This document shows, in pieces, positions 25,623 through 35,317 of a stretch of DNA of 64,000 bases. The notes below the pieces were generated by a model. The model saw only the letters and a program-made list of their open reading frames with translations. It was not told the origin of the DNA and did no database searches. Within the stretch, counting starts at the first letter, position 1; each line of letters starts with the position of its first letter. The stretch lies in assembly GCA_964344935.1 (NCBI GenBank), contig CAYFPL010000004.1, positions 248,001 to 312,000 on the forward strand, written 5' to 3'. Origin of the DNA: GCA-2731375 sp964344935. GTDB taxonomy: Bacteria; Pseudomonadota; Alphaproteobacteria; GCA-2731375. The position numbers and the translations under genes were made by a program.

Positions 25623-26999
25623 TCATTCAAGCAACTTGAATGATATCGCCGCCAGGAACCCTGACAATGTTGATAGACCGGTGATGCTGCTTCCGCCGAG
25701 GTGAACCGCTTCAGGTATCATGGCTGCGGCAATCATCGTCAACATCGCGCCTGCCGCAAGGCCTTCAATCAAGATTACGACGCCATGATCGACGCTACCG
25801 CCCAGCCAGTAGCCGACACCGGCGCCAATGGCCGTCAAGATCGTCAAACTGGACCACATCAAGAACACTCTGGCGTTGCTCCAACCTTGTTTTTTCATGC
25901 CGATGGAGCTGCTCATCGCTTCTGGAAAGTTGGCAAGGAATAGTCCCGCTATGAGCGTATAGGGAAAAATGGCAGCAAACGTGACGGATTCGGCGCCACT
26001 TTGAGCGATTATGGCTGCAACGGAGACGACTAGCGCAGACCCGATAACGAAGCTCTCGGGAATACCATCCAGCAGAATCCCAAGCCAAATCGCCATCGGG
26101 GCGCCACCATGCGCCTCGCTTACTTCCTTTAACTGCGCCTCTGTGGGGGCTGCGGCAACCTCCATCATGGCCGCCATTGCTTCGTCCACCCACTCCACGG
26201 CGTCTATCTCAATGTCGTCCCTGTCGATCAGCTCCTTAAGCCTGCTGGCAGATAATGCGGTTGCGGCTTCTTCAAATTCGCTGGATCGCGATCTCCAATC
26301 GTCGAAATCCTCCTTCGGGAAAGTCAGTGCGGAAACGTCGCTTTTTGCAATTGCGGTTGCCGTTCTGGGCGCGCCTGTCACAAGCGCGATTTCTCCCAAC
26401 ACATCGCCGGATTCCAAAAGCGCGATTTCCTTGTCGCCGCGACTCACGGTGACGCTTCCCGACTCGATAAAGAAAACTTCGTCGCCAGCCGTCCCTTCTT
26501 TGCACAGTACGTCGCCGGCCTTGAATTGCTTTTCATTTACCCGTGCAACCATCTCTTCGACGATATCCAGGGGAAGGTGCCTGACCAGTTCACTACTTGA
26601 TAAATGCTCTAGGATCTTTCTTCGGCGCGCGGATTTGCGCTTTGTGAAATAGTCGATCGTTGTCGTGGTCTTTCGCAGGAAACCACCCTGGGAATTGACC
26701 AAGCCATCCAGGGCAACGAACAGAAGGCCGCCTAGGACGGCGCCGATCATCAAGTTGATGAGATGGTGTGCGGCTTCATCTCTCGCAATTGGATTATCCG
26801 CATGAGCCAAGTGCATCGCCGTTGGGGCGACCAACTCAATTGCCAAGGCAGCTATTAAAGCCCCGCCACCAAAGGCGGTCATGCCGCCGATAACACGATT
26901 GCCCGGTTGCCATTTCAGCCCCATGAAAGAGCCAAGCGGCAACGACGCTGCAGATAACGCACCAAGTATGATTGCCCATGATAAGAATTGGTATGTCAT
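25623..26999 (-). CDS. ZIP-family metal transporter with an inserted cyclic-nucleotide-binding domain
   Basis: 458 aa. Residues 1-105 give three membrane segments with the ZIP helix GGALIAALAIELV. Residues about 125-245 form a cNMP-binding domain whose phosphate-binding cassette LGEIALVTGAPRTATAIA (201-218) keeps the key Glu203 and Arg212, so it should bind cAMP or cGMP. A helical linker with many acidic residues follows, then five more segments (from about 303) with metal-site motifs GILLDGIPES, ANFPEAMSSS and EGLAAGAMLTM. It probably moves Zn, Fe or Mn across the inner membrane under cyclic-nucleotide control. Direction and ion are unknown. Class III cyclases encoded nearby could supply the ligand. 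Confidence 0.88.
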   Translation of the reverse strand: MTYQFLSWAIILGALSAASLPLGSFMGLKWQPGNRVIGGMTAFGGGALIAALAIELVAPTAMHLAHADNPIARDEAAHHLINLMIGAVLGGLLFVALDGLVNSQGGFLRKTTTTIDYFTKRKSARRRKILEHLSSSELVRHLPLDIVEEMVARVNEKQFKAGDVLCKEGTAGDEVFFIESGSVTVSRGDKEIALLESGDVLGEIALVTGAPRTATAIAKSDVSALTFPKEDFDDWRSRSSEFEEAATALSASRLKELIDRDDIEIDAVEWVDEAMAAMMEVAAAPTEAQLKEVSEAHGGAPMAIWLGILLDGIPESFVIGSALVVSVAAIIAQSGAESVTFAAIFPYTLIAGLFLANFPEAMSSSIGMKKQGWSNARVFLMWSSLTILTAIGAGVGYWLGGSVDHGVVILIEGLAAGAMLTMIAAAMIPEAVHLGGSSITGLSTLSGFLAAISFKLLE

Positions 27000-27682
27000 G
27001 ACGATCCCGTAGGTAAGTCTGCGTTGTCACACTAACTGACGTATGCTCCAAGCGGCGGTTGCCACTGCCACTGTGTTTCGGTCAGTCACACGGCACGGCG
27101 GAGAACTCGCGAGGGAAACTGTAACGCTCGAAATAGGGTGTAAGGCATCGCGAAATCATACTGCGGCAGAACACCTCAATGCCAACCGGTTAATTCGACA
27201 ACGGCGTCGCTTTCGGCTTTGTTGCAGCGGTATACCCCCCATCGTCGGCATCTAGGCAGGATGTATTGGGAAGTACAAACAGCCTGCTTATGGCATGGAC
27301 GTTGGTTCTGGTATCGGTCGGTGAGTACCAGTGCTCATTTCGCATCGAGCAAACTTGTGGCTTATGGGCGCCAAGCGAGGTGTTAATGGCCGCTCTTTGT
27401 CCAAGACGTCGAAAATATTCTCGGTCAGAACCGCGCCGTCAACTCGGTTTGGTGTTTGTTATGCTAGGCCATAGGATGAAGAAATCCGCACGCACCAAGT
27501 ATTGTGTCATTCAAAGTCATTAATGATAGTCTCTAAGTCTGAGTCGAATTTAATAATAACCAAATACTAATGTTCGTCGCCAGAACTAGGGCTTCAATGA
27601 AGACAACAGACGTTACTTGGAACCATAACGGAAGTGCGCTGGTCATTGGCCGCGCCCCTCAACCGAATTCGGGCTCGTATCC
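27000..27682. other. Gene-poor stretch
   Basis: About 680 bp. Short frames (for example 27043-27255 and 27266-27523 on the plus strand) show no family resemblance and look accidental. No tRNA-repeat arm and no integrase trace were seen. By eye it is more AT-rich from 27500 to 27620. It must hold the promoters of the ZIP and PAS_5 genes. Confidence 0.45.
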
Positions 27683-28225
27683 GTGCAACTTGATGACATA
27701 GTCCAGTCGCCTGAGTGCCGCCAATTTGGCGAGATTTGGAAAGGCTGGCGCGGCACAGAGTTGGTTCCAAGGCGTTCCTCGGTTCGCATCGAAGAGATCC
27801 CCGATCTCTTGCCTTTTATATCAGTGCTTGAAGTCCTATCTCGGGACGTCGTGAGATTTCGCCTTGTTGGCACGGGTTTTTTCGAGGCAACTGGGTATGA
27901 TCTCACTGGCAATAATTTCATTGATCTGACGACACCTGAGAGGCAAGAACAGCGGAAGTCGCGGGTCGAAGAGATGATCACAAGACCTTGCGGTTCATAT
28001 GTCGTTTATTCAATGGTTTACACGACCGGTCGTGTGGTTCCGACCGAGGTGCTTTCCCTCCCAGTTTTTCAGGAGGGCAAAGACTCACTGCCGCAGATAT
28101 TTGCGGTTTCGGCGCCCATGGAAAATCTAGGCAAGAATAGATTCGATCCAAATCGAAACAATTTGCCGTCAAGCAAAGATTTCCAGTTTGTCGATATTGG
28201 CGCAGGTATTTCGGACGCTGATTGA
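27683..28225 (+). CDS. PAS_5-family protein (second of three)
   Basis: 180 aa, apparently from GTG 27683, because the frame opens only at 27629 and has no ATG before this point. Features: FGEIWKGWRGTELVPRRSSV (matching the W-x-x-x-R-x-x-x-x-P-R core), IPDLLPFISVLEVLSRD, RFRLVGTGFFEATGYDLTG, then YSMVYTTGRVVPTEVLSLPV and a degenerate C-terminus. A PF07310 single-PAS protein of unknown role. It stands 330 bp upstream of the PAS histidine kinase on the same strand and could deliver a signal to it, but no evidence ties them together. Confidence 0.78.
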   Translation: MQLDDIVQSPECRQFGEIWKGWRGTELVPRRSSVRIEEIPDLLPFISVLEVLSRDVVRFRLVGTGFFEATGYDLTGNNFIDLTTPERQEQRKSRVEEMITRPCGSYVVYSMVYTTGRVVPTEVLSLPVFQEGKDSLPQIFAVSAPMENLGKNRFDPNRNNLPSSKDFQFVDIGAGISDAD

Positions 28226-28554
28226 GACAGCCAAAGAAAAGCGCGAGCCGGTGGATAGCCAACGGCAGCGTTGGCAGGCCTCGAGACAAACTCGGAAATC
28301 GTCGCGCGCTTGTTGGTCGCTTGGTCGCGAGTGTCCATGACCAACCAGGAAATTGAGGTGAATACCTTTTCCTGACCGCGCCGAATCTACACGAACTGAT
28401 CATGCTAACTCGCAACGGCTGCAGGTAGTTGTCAGTCCGCGAATAACAAATAGTTTAGAAGATTTAGATAGGCTGGGTAATTCGCTACGATCACACAAAT
28501 CATCAACTACCCGACAATGATCCTTTTCAATTCGCTAGAAATAGCAGGTGCCCT
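28226..28554. other. Intergenic region before the histidine kinase
   Basis: About 330 bp. AT-rich from 28430 to 28500, as expected for a promoter. No operator, hairpin or small gene identified. Confidence 0.4.
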
Positions 28555-30390
28555 ATGCCTGTAGATGCGCTGATTTGCGCCACGATTGTGGCGGCGCTCT
28601 TGTTCGTTCGGCGCAGGCGCTCGTTGTTCGACGAAGTGCCCAAAGGTTTTTTCAATTTGTCCCTGGGACTGGGAATACTGGCTTTCGCGTCATTCTTGGA
28701 TGCATTGTTGTTTGGGCACATCGCGATTGTCAAAAATGTTGTATCCGCAACGACGAGCGCCACGTTGGTCGCTTTGTTCGGCTACTTCCCGGGCATGATT
28801 TTTGTTCTGCTGGGGCTTTACTATTGGCTGCCTGCACTTGAAAGACTGAAACTTGAAGTGAAAGCGCGGGGTGAGGCCGAACGGCGTTTGGAAGAAGCCC
28901 AGAATCTTTCCAAAATCGGCAGTTGGGCGCACGACTTCGATGGCCGGTTTTATCAATGGTCCGACGAAACCAGCCGTATCCTGGGCTATCGGAAGGGTGA
29001 AGTAGAACCGTCGTTCGAGAACTATACGGCGCGGGTTCATCCTGATGACAATGATGCGATGAAGGCGGTTGTGAACGAGGCGATGGCGCATAGATCGTCT
29101 TACGTCGTTGAATACCGCCTGCGCCATCCCGATGGAACCATTGTCGATGTGGAAGAAAGAGGACGGTTTCAAATATCCGACGATAGCGGTGTTGAATTCA
29201 TCATCGGCACGATCCAAGACATAAGCGAACGCAAAAGTGCGTCTGAAGCCCTCAGTCGAAGCGAGGCGCAGATCCGTCGATTGTTGGAGGATAGCCCCAT
29301 GGGCGTGGCAATTATGCGTCACCGCACGCAACATGATCGAGTGGTCGCGGAACGCCTTTTTGCTAACCGGACATTGGTGACAATGATGGGCTTTTCGACG
29401 CGGGATGAATTGCTTGCGGCGGACGTGTCGGAAAGTTGGGTCGACCAGTCGAAACTTGCGCACGTCAACCACATTATGAAAGGAGGCAACGTCCTTGTGG
29501 ATTTCGAAGCGCTGCGATGTCGCCCCGACGGTAGCCGTTACTGGGTCTCCATGAACTCCCGGCCGATCATATTTGAGGGCGAAGAGTGCATGGTGGTTTG
29601 GCATCTCGACATCACCAATCGGAAGTCGGCGGAGGCGGAATTGCATGCTGCAAAAGAAGTCGCCGAAGCTGCCAATACGGCCAAATCGAAGTTCCTGGCG
29701 AATATGAGCCATGAACTGCGTACACCGCTAAATGCTATTCTCGGGTTTTCCGACATGATGCTGAGTGAAAGCTTCGGACGTCTAGGTGACCAGCGCTATG
29801 TTCAATATTCCAGAGACATCCATGACAGCGGCTCTCTGCTTCTCAACCTGATTAGCGAGATGTTGGATCTGGCACGGATTGAGGCCGGAGCCCTCGAACT
29901 GGAAGATGACATCATCGAACTGGGCCAGGTGTTGGAATCTTCACTGCGTCTCGTTCAGGGGCAGGCCGACGAGAAGTCGATAAATATTGCGACTTCATTC
30001 GCGCAAGACCTTCCGCCGTTACGCGCGGACGAACGGGCAATAAGACAGATTGCCCTGAACCTATTGTCAAACAGCGTAAAATTTACCGAACCGGAAGGCC
30101 GGATCGAAGTTGGCACGAAACATAGCGCGGATGGCACAATCGGGATGTATTTTTCCGATACAGGCATTGGAATTGCCGCCGACGACATAGCGAAGGCGTT
30201 GGAACCATTCGTCCAGGTCAGCAGGGTCCACGGCCGGTCTCACGAAGGAACCGGCCTCGGTCTGCCAATTGCCAAACAGTTGGCGGAACTTCACGGCGCC
30301 GACTTCGATATTCATAGCGACGTTGCATCAGGAACAACAATTACGATCCGTTTCCCGAGGGAGCGCTCGATTTCGGGAGAGACTGGTTGA
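28555..30390 (+). CDS. Membrane-linked hybrid PAS/PAC histidine kinase
   Basis: 611 aa. Three N-terminal hydrophobic segments (about 1-95) anchor it. A short coiled coil follows (95-118), then two PAS/PAC units (about 118-227 and 238-357), each ending in a DISER/DITNR motif. The HisKA phosphoacceptor is His386 in MSHELRTPLNAILGFSDMM. The HATPase part has an N-box LNLLSNSVKF (501-510), G1 DTGIGI (535-540) and G2 GTGLGL (565-570), all intact. It should autophosphorylate in response to an unknown cue. No response regulator is encoded adjacent, so it is an orphan. It ends about 120 bp before repeat copy 6. Confidence 0.92.
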   Translation: MPVDALICATIVAALLFVRRRRSLFDEVPKGFFNLSLGLGILAFASFLDALLFGHIAIVKNVVSATTSATLVALFGYFPGMIFVLLGLYYWLPALERLKLEVKARGEAERRLEEAQNLSKIGSWAHDFDGRFYQWSDETSRILGYRKGEVEPSFENYTARVHPDDNDAMKAVVNEAMAHRSSYVVEYRLRHPDGTIVDVEERGRFQISDDSGVEFIIGTIQDISERKSASEALSRSEAQIRRLLEDSPMGVAIMRHRTQHDRVVAERLFANRTLVTMMGFSTRDELLAADVSESWVDQSKLAHVNHIMKGGNVLVDFEALRCRPDGSRYWVSMNSRPIIFEGEECMVVWHLDITNRKSAEAELHAAKEVAEAANTAKSKFLANMSHELRTPLNAILGFSDMMLSESFGRLGDQRYVQYSRDIHDSGSLLLNLISEMLDLARIEAGALELEDDIIELGQVLESSLRLVQGQADEKSINIATSFAQDLPPLRADERAIRQIALNLLSNSVKFTEPEGRIEVGTKHSADGTIGMYFSDTGIGIAADDIAKALEPFVQVSRVHGRSHEGTGLGLPIAKQLAELHGADFDIHSDVASGTTITIRFPRERSISGETG

Positions 30391-30508
30391 ACCTTTTCGC
30401 TAAAATTCTGATGACACTGACGAAATCTTCATGCCCCTCAGCGTAGCGACATATCAGGTTCCGAAACTACCCTTCAGACACCAGAGCGACCGTGACCTAT
30501 GAACAACG

Positions 30509-30737
30509 CGGTCCGCTTGCGGCACATAGTGCCTGTTTGAATTCGGGCTGCAATTTCCACTGTTCGCTTCATACCGAGCCTTTTCAGGGCTGGACATCAA
30601 ATCCGTAGGTCGCAGGTTCAAATCCTGCCGGGCACGCCAACCCAATTCTCTGGACGTGAGAGATTATCTATCGGTGTCCGCTTTGCATCCGGCAGCAGGC
30701 GCAAATATTGACAAATCTAACCGTCCGGTTTTGACCC
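30509..30737 (+). repeat. tRNA-Arg repeat element, copy 6 (complete, short left arm)
   Basis: The left arm starts near TCCGCTTGCGGCAC and shares TCATACCGAGCCTTTTCAGG with copy 5. The core at 30592-30639 is about 44/48 identical to the tRNA 3' half and keeps GCCA. The right arm runs to 30737, ending GGTTTTGACCC. The cyclase stop is 43 bp further on. Confidence 0.88.
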
Positions 30738-30779
30738 ACTTGAGACATTCGGGTTGACAAATAAGGTAAGAGCGAAGGC

Positions 30780-32552
30780 CTATTGTAGCCCGGCCTTGCT
30801 GAGACTGGTGAGGAGGCTTTCAAGCGTCGTCTCGTGCATCTTGTAAAAGCTGTCGCGGATGAAGCTTATTGAGAGCCTAGACTCGCGTTCGCACGCCCGA
30901 GCCAGCGCCGCCGCCGCATCGGCCTCATGTCCAGCCTCCGCCAATGCGGCGCTGAGATGCATGTGGGGCAGATACCAGCCTGCACCAATTCGGCAGGCCT
31001 CCCGACAAGACAAAATGGCCTCGTCGTGCCGCCCAAGGAAACGCAGCGCGGACCCCCGAAGCATTAATGTCGACCAACGTATGGGATCGATGGGACTCAG
31101 GCGAAGTCCAGTATCGTAGTGGGGTAAAGCCTGCTCCGCCTCACCTGCACCATAGTGATAGGCCCATGCGAGCCCCTGATAACAGCGATCGTAGTTGGGG
31201 TTGCTCCTTACGGCCGCAGCCATTTCCGAGAGCGCCATCGCGATGTCGCCATCGAAAACATGTAGACGCCCCATGGCCAAACGCCCGACTGGCTCGTCCG
31301 GATTGAGGGCGACAGCTTGTTCCGCGGCCCCCCGGGCTTCAGCAATGACCTCGTCCCGTTTTCTGTCGCTCGACCCGTGGGTAGTTATCAGGCTAAGTTG
31401 AAAAGCCAAATTGGCATGGGCAGCCGCGAAGTCTGGGTCCGTGGCAATCGATTGACGGAAAAGCTCGATTGCCTGCCTCTGATGGTCTCGCGACTGGCGA
31501 TAATGGTGTGCCATGCCACGTTGCAGGAGGCCCCAGGCATTGAGATCCTCGGGCCGCTTCCGCCAGGCCTGCTCGCGTTCGTGTGCGGCGATCTCCGGCG
31601 CCACAGCTGTCACGATTCGCTCGGTGATCTCATCCTGCAGATCGAAGATGTCATCCAGGTTGCCGTCGAAACGGTCCGCCCAGAGATGATTGCCATTGGT
31701 TGCGTCGATTAGCTGCGCCGTAATTCTGACCCGATTGCCGGCCTTGCGAACGCTGCCTTCGACGACATAACGCACGCCAAGCTCATGGGCGATTTGGGTG
31801 ATATCGACGGCTTGTCCCTTAAAGGTGAAAGTGGAATTGCGAGCGATAACGAAGAGAGAGCGAAAACGACTGAGAGCCGTGATCACGTCCTCGGCTATAC
31901 CGTCCGCGAAGAACTCTTGCTCAGGGTCACCGGACATGTTGTCGAAAGGCAGCACGGCGATGGAGGGTTTGTCTGGCAAAGATAGTGGCTCGTCCGAACC
32001 GGCGACGGCAGTCTCTGCTGGTGTTATTTGACCGGGCGACCACCGCCAGACCCGCACGGGCCGTGCAATGTTCTTCAGCACCTGGTCACCACCGTCAACA
32101 AACCCGGCCTTTATGCGGCCATTGACGCTGTCATGAGCGTTGCTTGAAATCGTGATACCATCGGTATCGCCAATCTCTTGTAGCCGCGCCGCAATGTTCA
32201 CGCCATCGCCAAAAATATCGTCGCCCTCAACAATCACATCGCCAAGGTGCACGCCAACTCTGAACCTGATTGCTTCATCGCCGGCATCGTTATTGCGCTC
32301 TGCCATGCCTTCTTGGACCGCAACACAGCACTCGACCGCCGCCACCACGCTTGGAAACTCCAACAGCAACCCATCGCCCGTCGTTTTGACGATACGACCG
32401 CCGTGTTTAGCGATCAGTGGGTCAATTTGTTCAGATCGATGCGCATTCAAACGCCGCAATGTGCCGGCTTCGTCATTGCCCATGAGGCGCGAATAGCCGA
32501 CCACATCAGCGGAGACGATTGCCGCCAGCCTACGTTGGATTCCTTCCGTCAT
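30780..32552 (-). CDS. Class III adenylyl cyclase fused to TolB-like domain and TPRs
   Basis: 590 aa, soluble. The cyclase domain (1-170) keeps all key residues: metal Asp16 (ADVVGYS), Lys56 in KTTGD, metal Asp60, Asp112 (DIFGDG), Asn119 and Arg123 (NIAARL). The Lys/Asp pair is the adenine-specific combination, so cAMP is the likely product. Then come KPSIAVLPFDNMSGDPEQ (TolB-like, from about 205) and TPRs to the C-terminus. It is paralogous to 15477-17246 and shares its C-terminal chassis with 7018-8961. It is the only gene between repeat copies 6 and 7. The 5' flank (32553-32590) resembles that of the remnant at 23359-23418. Confidence 0.95.
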   Translation of the reverse strand: MTEGIQRRLAAIVSADVVGYSRLMGNDEAGTLRRLNAHRSEQIDPLIAKHGGRIVKTTGDGLLLEFPSVVAAVECCVAVQEGMAERNNDAGDEAIRFRVGVHLGDVIVEGDDIFGDGVNIAARLQEIGDTDGITISSNAHDSVNGRIKAGFVDGGDQVLKNIARPVRVWRWSPGQITPAETAVAGSDEPLSLPDKPSIAVLPFDNMSGDPEQEFFADGIAEDVITALSRFRSLFVIARNSTFTFKGQAVDITQIAHELGVRYVVEGSVRKAGNRVRITAQLIDATNGNHLWADRFDGNLDDIFDLQDEITERIVTAVAPEIAAHEREQAWRKRPEDLNAWGLLQRGMAHHYRQSRDHQRQAIELFRQSIATDPDFAAAHANLAFQLSLITTHGSSDRKRDEVIAEARGAAEQAVALNPDEPVGRLAMGRLHVFDGDIAMALSEMAAAVRSNPNYDRCYQGLAWAYHYGAGEAEQALPHYDTGLRLSPIDPIRWSTLMLRGSALRFLGRHDEAILSCREACRIGAGWYLPHMHLSAALAEAGHEADAAAALARACERESRLSISFIRDSFYKMHETTLESLLTSLSKAGLQ

Positions 32553-32609
32553 GGGGCGGAGTGTAGCTGTCGCGGTTGGGGGAATCTATGCTGATTGATT
32601 GGTCCGGCA

Positions 32610-32732
32610 ATGTCGGCTTATGGCACGTTTCAAACATCAAACGGTTTCAAGCTGATGTCCGTTGTGGCTCCAAATTTGAGCCTTTTGTTTCGCGATAGGC
32701 TTCAACCCCACCAGGGCTGGACTTCCAATCCG
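32610..32732 (+). repeat. tRNA-Arg repeat element, copy 7 (truncated)
   Basis: The left arm is nearly identical to that of copy 2 over its first 45 bp (TGGCAC, then AACATC, GGTTTCAAGCTGATGTCCG). The core begins at 32719 with GGACTTCCAATCCG and is lost after about 14 bases; no T arm, acceptor end or right arm follows. It is the last copy and may mark the distal edge of the array. Confidence 0.75.
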
Positions 32733-32998
32733 GAAGTGGAAGGTGCGCAACATTTTCAGCGGGTCGATTTGGCGCCGACGAAATGGCAATAACACTCTCT
32801 TCAATTTCGGTGTTGCGCCCGGAGGCTTGACGCTCATGGGAAATTTAGGCCGCCCACTTCGAATGCGGAATTGGCTTTCGCATCTGTTCGATTTGTGCCG
32901 GCAACACCGCCAGCTAATAGGCGTCGTAAGCTCATTCGAAAGTCTCTAGAAGCGTGGGTGGGTTCGTCACACTTGGGTGTTTGTGTTAGTCTTGATCG

Positions 32999-33529
32999 AT
33001 GGACATTGTGTTCAAAAACACTCACCTCAGTGCGTTGCTTGACCATTGGATCGAGGCGAGGGGTGATCGTCCAGTTCCCTATCGTTCCAATATTGATCCA
33101 CTGGCATTTCCCAAAGTCCTGCCCTACACGTGGATTTACCGGCTGGGTGATGATGGCGAGTTTCACTGCAGACTTGCTGGAGAAGAGGTGCGCAACGCTT
33201 ACCAGCGATCTTTGATGGGCCAGCCCGCCGCGGAGATATTGGGTGACGACTACTCTTGGCTTCGAGAACGATGGCTGTACCTCATGCGAAAGCCGGCGTT
33301 TCTATTTGTGTATCAACAAAGACAGGCGGACGAAGGAAAGATATTCGAGCGCATTATTCTCCCGGTCGCCGACGAGAATGGCGAAGTGCGCCAATTGCTT
33401 GGCGCCGCCTCGTACGTATCGCGCAACAGTGTTCCGTTGATCGGTCCGACACCGCATGTTGAAACCGGCGCCTTGTTCGACGCCGAGACGCTTGAGCCTC
33501 TGCCGTTCGATGAACTACCTGGTCCATAG
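32999..33529 (+). CDS. PAS_5-family protein (third of three)
   Basis: 176 aa from ATG 32999. It reads LSALLDHWIEARGDRPVPYR, then IDPLAFPKVLPYTWIYRLGD, FHCRLAGEEVRNAYQRSLMG (the RLxGxxV core), and IILPVADENGEVRQLLGA with a conserved end region. Same family (PF07310) as 20298-20810 and 27683-28225 but quite divergent. No attached output domain. It lies just beyond the truncated last repeat, with 266 bp of featureless sequence in between, and converges on the acyl-CoA synthetase operon. Confidence 0.82.
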   Translation: MDIVFKNTHLSALLDHWIEARGDRPVPYRSNIDPLAFPKVLPYTWIYRLGDDGEFHCRLAGEEVRNAYQRSLMGQPAAEILGDDYSWLRERWLYLMRKPAFLFVYQQRQADEGKIFERIILPVADENGEVRQLLGAASYVSRNSVPLIGPTPHVETGALFDAETLEPLPFDELPGP

Positions 33530-33586
33530 CTGCGCAGAAGCCGACTGTCCTTGCATGGCCACTGGCGTGCGATTGCGGCGAGACGA

Positions 33587-35317
33587 TTAGACGGCCGTCG
33601 CGGCGACCTGCTCAGGTGCCGCGATGCCCAATTCCTCCTCTGTAATTTCGCGCATTTTGAACTTTTGCAGTTTTCCCGTCACCGTCATCGGGAAGTCTTC
33701 CACGAAGCGAACGAACTTCGGAACTTTGAAGTGCGCCATGCCGGCGCGGCAAAAGCTGTGTAGTTCATCCTCGTCCATTTCTTCACCGGCATGAAGTTGA
33801 ACCCAGACGGCAATTTCTTCGCCCATGCGCGGATCCGCCACGCCAAATATCGCCACCTGCGCGATTTTCGGATGGGTGAATAGATAGGACTCGATTTCGG
33901 CGGGATAGATGTTCTCGCCGCCCCGGATGATCATCTCCTTGAGCCGACCCGTTATTCTCACATAACCGTCGGCATCCATGCTGCCCAGATCGCCCGAGCG
34001 CAGCCAACGTTCACCGTCTATGGTCTTGGCAGTCGCCTCTGAATTGCCGTAGTAGCCTTTCATCACGTGATAGCCGCGGAAACAGACCTCACCGATTTCG
34101 CCCAGGGGCAAGGTCATGCTGCTATTCGGATCGGCGATCTTGACTTCCTGATGCGGCAAATTGCGTCCCACGGTTTGGGTACGCCGTTCCAACGTGTCGT
34201 CCGATACCGTCAGATGGGTGATGGGAGAGGCCTCGGTCTGGCCATAGCCGATAAGGATCTGGGAACAGTTCATTTCCCCGATCACCCTGTGCATGAGTTC
34301 TTCGGGGCAGGGCGCACCGGCCATGATGCCGGTGCGCAGACTGGACATGTCGAACCTTGCGAAATCCGGATGATCCAGCTGGGCAATGAACATGGTTGGT
34401 ACGCCGTGCAACGCCGTGCACCCTTCCTGTTCTATGGCGCGGAGTGACTGCAGAGGATCGAAGTGTTCGGCCGGTGTGACAATGGCGGCGCCGACACTCA
34501 GGCAAAGCAAGGTCGAAAGCACCATGCCGAAACAATGATAGAACGGCACCGGCACGCAAAGCCTGTCTTGTTCATCGAACTTCATCGCCTGGGCCGTGAA
34601 ATAGGCGTTGTTCAAGATGTTGTGGTGGGTCAGTAGAACCGCCTTTGGAAACCCGGTGGTGCCGGAGGTGTATTGGATGTTGATGGCATCGTCGCAGTCG
34701 AGTTTGGCCGTGGCGGCCTCAAGTTCCGCTTCCGGAATCTCACGGCCCTGCGAAAGAAAATCCTGCCAGGTGACGAAGCCGGGGTGGGGCGCGACGGTTC
34801 GATCAGGATCGGCAGGGTCGTAAAGGAAAACCTTGCGAAGATCCGGCAGGTCGGCGTTAGCCAGGTCCGCGCCGCCGTCGTTCTGCAAATCCGGCACGAT
34901 CTCGCACAGCATTTCGACGTAATTGCTGTGGCTGAATGATGGGATCGTAAACAGACCCTGTACCCGCGCCTGTTCCAGGGCGTAGGCCAGTTCACGCGGC
35001 CTATAGGATGGATTGATATTGACCAGAATGGCGCCGATCCGGGCGGTCGCCATTTGCAGCACCAGCCATTCGATATTGTTGGTGGACCAGATGCCGATCC
35101 GATCGCCTTTCGAAAAACCCGCCGCCAGCAACGCGCGTGCGGCCAAGTCGATCTCGGCACTCAATTCGCGATAGGTCAGCCGCCGGTTCTGATGCAGTGA
35201 AACGATGGCCTGGCGGTCGGGATGGGCGCCCGCGACCCGCGCGAAATGCTCTGGTATTGTTGCGCCCAGCAGCGCTTCCTCGCCGCCGCGATGGAAATAG
35301 CTCTTGCGATCAAACAT
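33587..35317 (-). CDS. AMP-forming acyl-CoA synthetase
   Basis: 576 aa from ATG 35317, preceded by GGAGGTTGAGA. The frame is open to 35488, but that extension overlaps the upstream gene. The adenylate-forming signature is complete: P-loop-like YTSGTTGFPKAVLLTHHNIL, then YGQTEASPIT, the ATP-ribose Asp in WLRSGDLG, hinge GRLKEMIIRGGENIYPAEIE and the C-terminal Lys in TVTGKLQK. It makes an acyl-CoA from a carboxylic acid, ATP and CoA. It overlaps the stop of the oxidoreductase beta gene by 8 bp, so translation is coupled. In this operon it may activate acids related to the oxidoreductase products. Fatty-acid chain length is unknown. Confidence 0.93.
   Translation of the reverse strand: MFDRKSYFHRGGEEALLGATIPEHFARVAGAHPDRQAIVSLHQNRRLTYRELSAEIDLAARALLAAGFSKGDRIGIWSTNNIEWLVLQMATARIGAILVNINPSYRPRELAYALEQARVQGLFTIPSFSHSNYVEMLCEIVPDLQNDGGADLANADLPDLRKVFLYDPADPDRTVAPHPGFVTWQDFLSQGREIPEAELEAATAKLDCDDAINIQYTSGTTGFPKAVLLTHHNILNNAYFTAQAMKFDEQDRLCVPVPFYHCFGMVLSTLLCLSVGAAIVTPAEHFDPLQSLRAIEQEGCTALHGVPTMFIAQLDHPDFARFDMSSLRTGIMAGAPCPEELMHRVIGEMNCSQILIGYGQTEASPITHLTVSDDTLERRTQTVGRNLPHQEVKIADPNSSMTLPLGEIGEVCFRGYHVMKGYYGNSEATAKTIDGERWLRSGDLGSMDADGYVRITGRLKEMIIRGGENIYPAEIESYLFTHPKIAQVAIFGVADPRMGEEIAVWVQLHAGEEMDEDELHSFCRAGMAHFKVPKFVRFVEDFPMTVTGKLQKFKMREITEEELGIAAPEQVAATAV

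Noticed and set aside
27266..27523. 85-codon frame in the gene-poor stretch
   Set aside because: No family resemblance or ribosome binding site; composition looks random.
28690..29712. 340-codon open frame antisense to the histidine kinase
   Set aside because: No domain features; overlaps fully conserved kinase and PAS motifs on the other strand.
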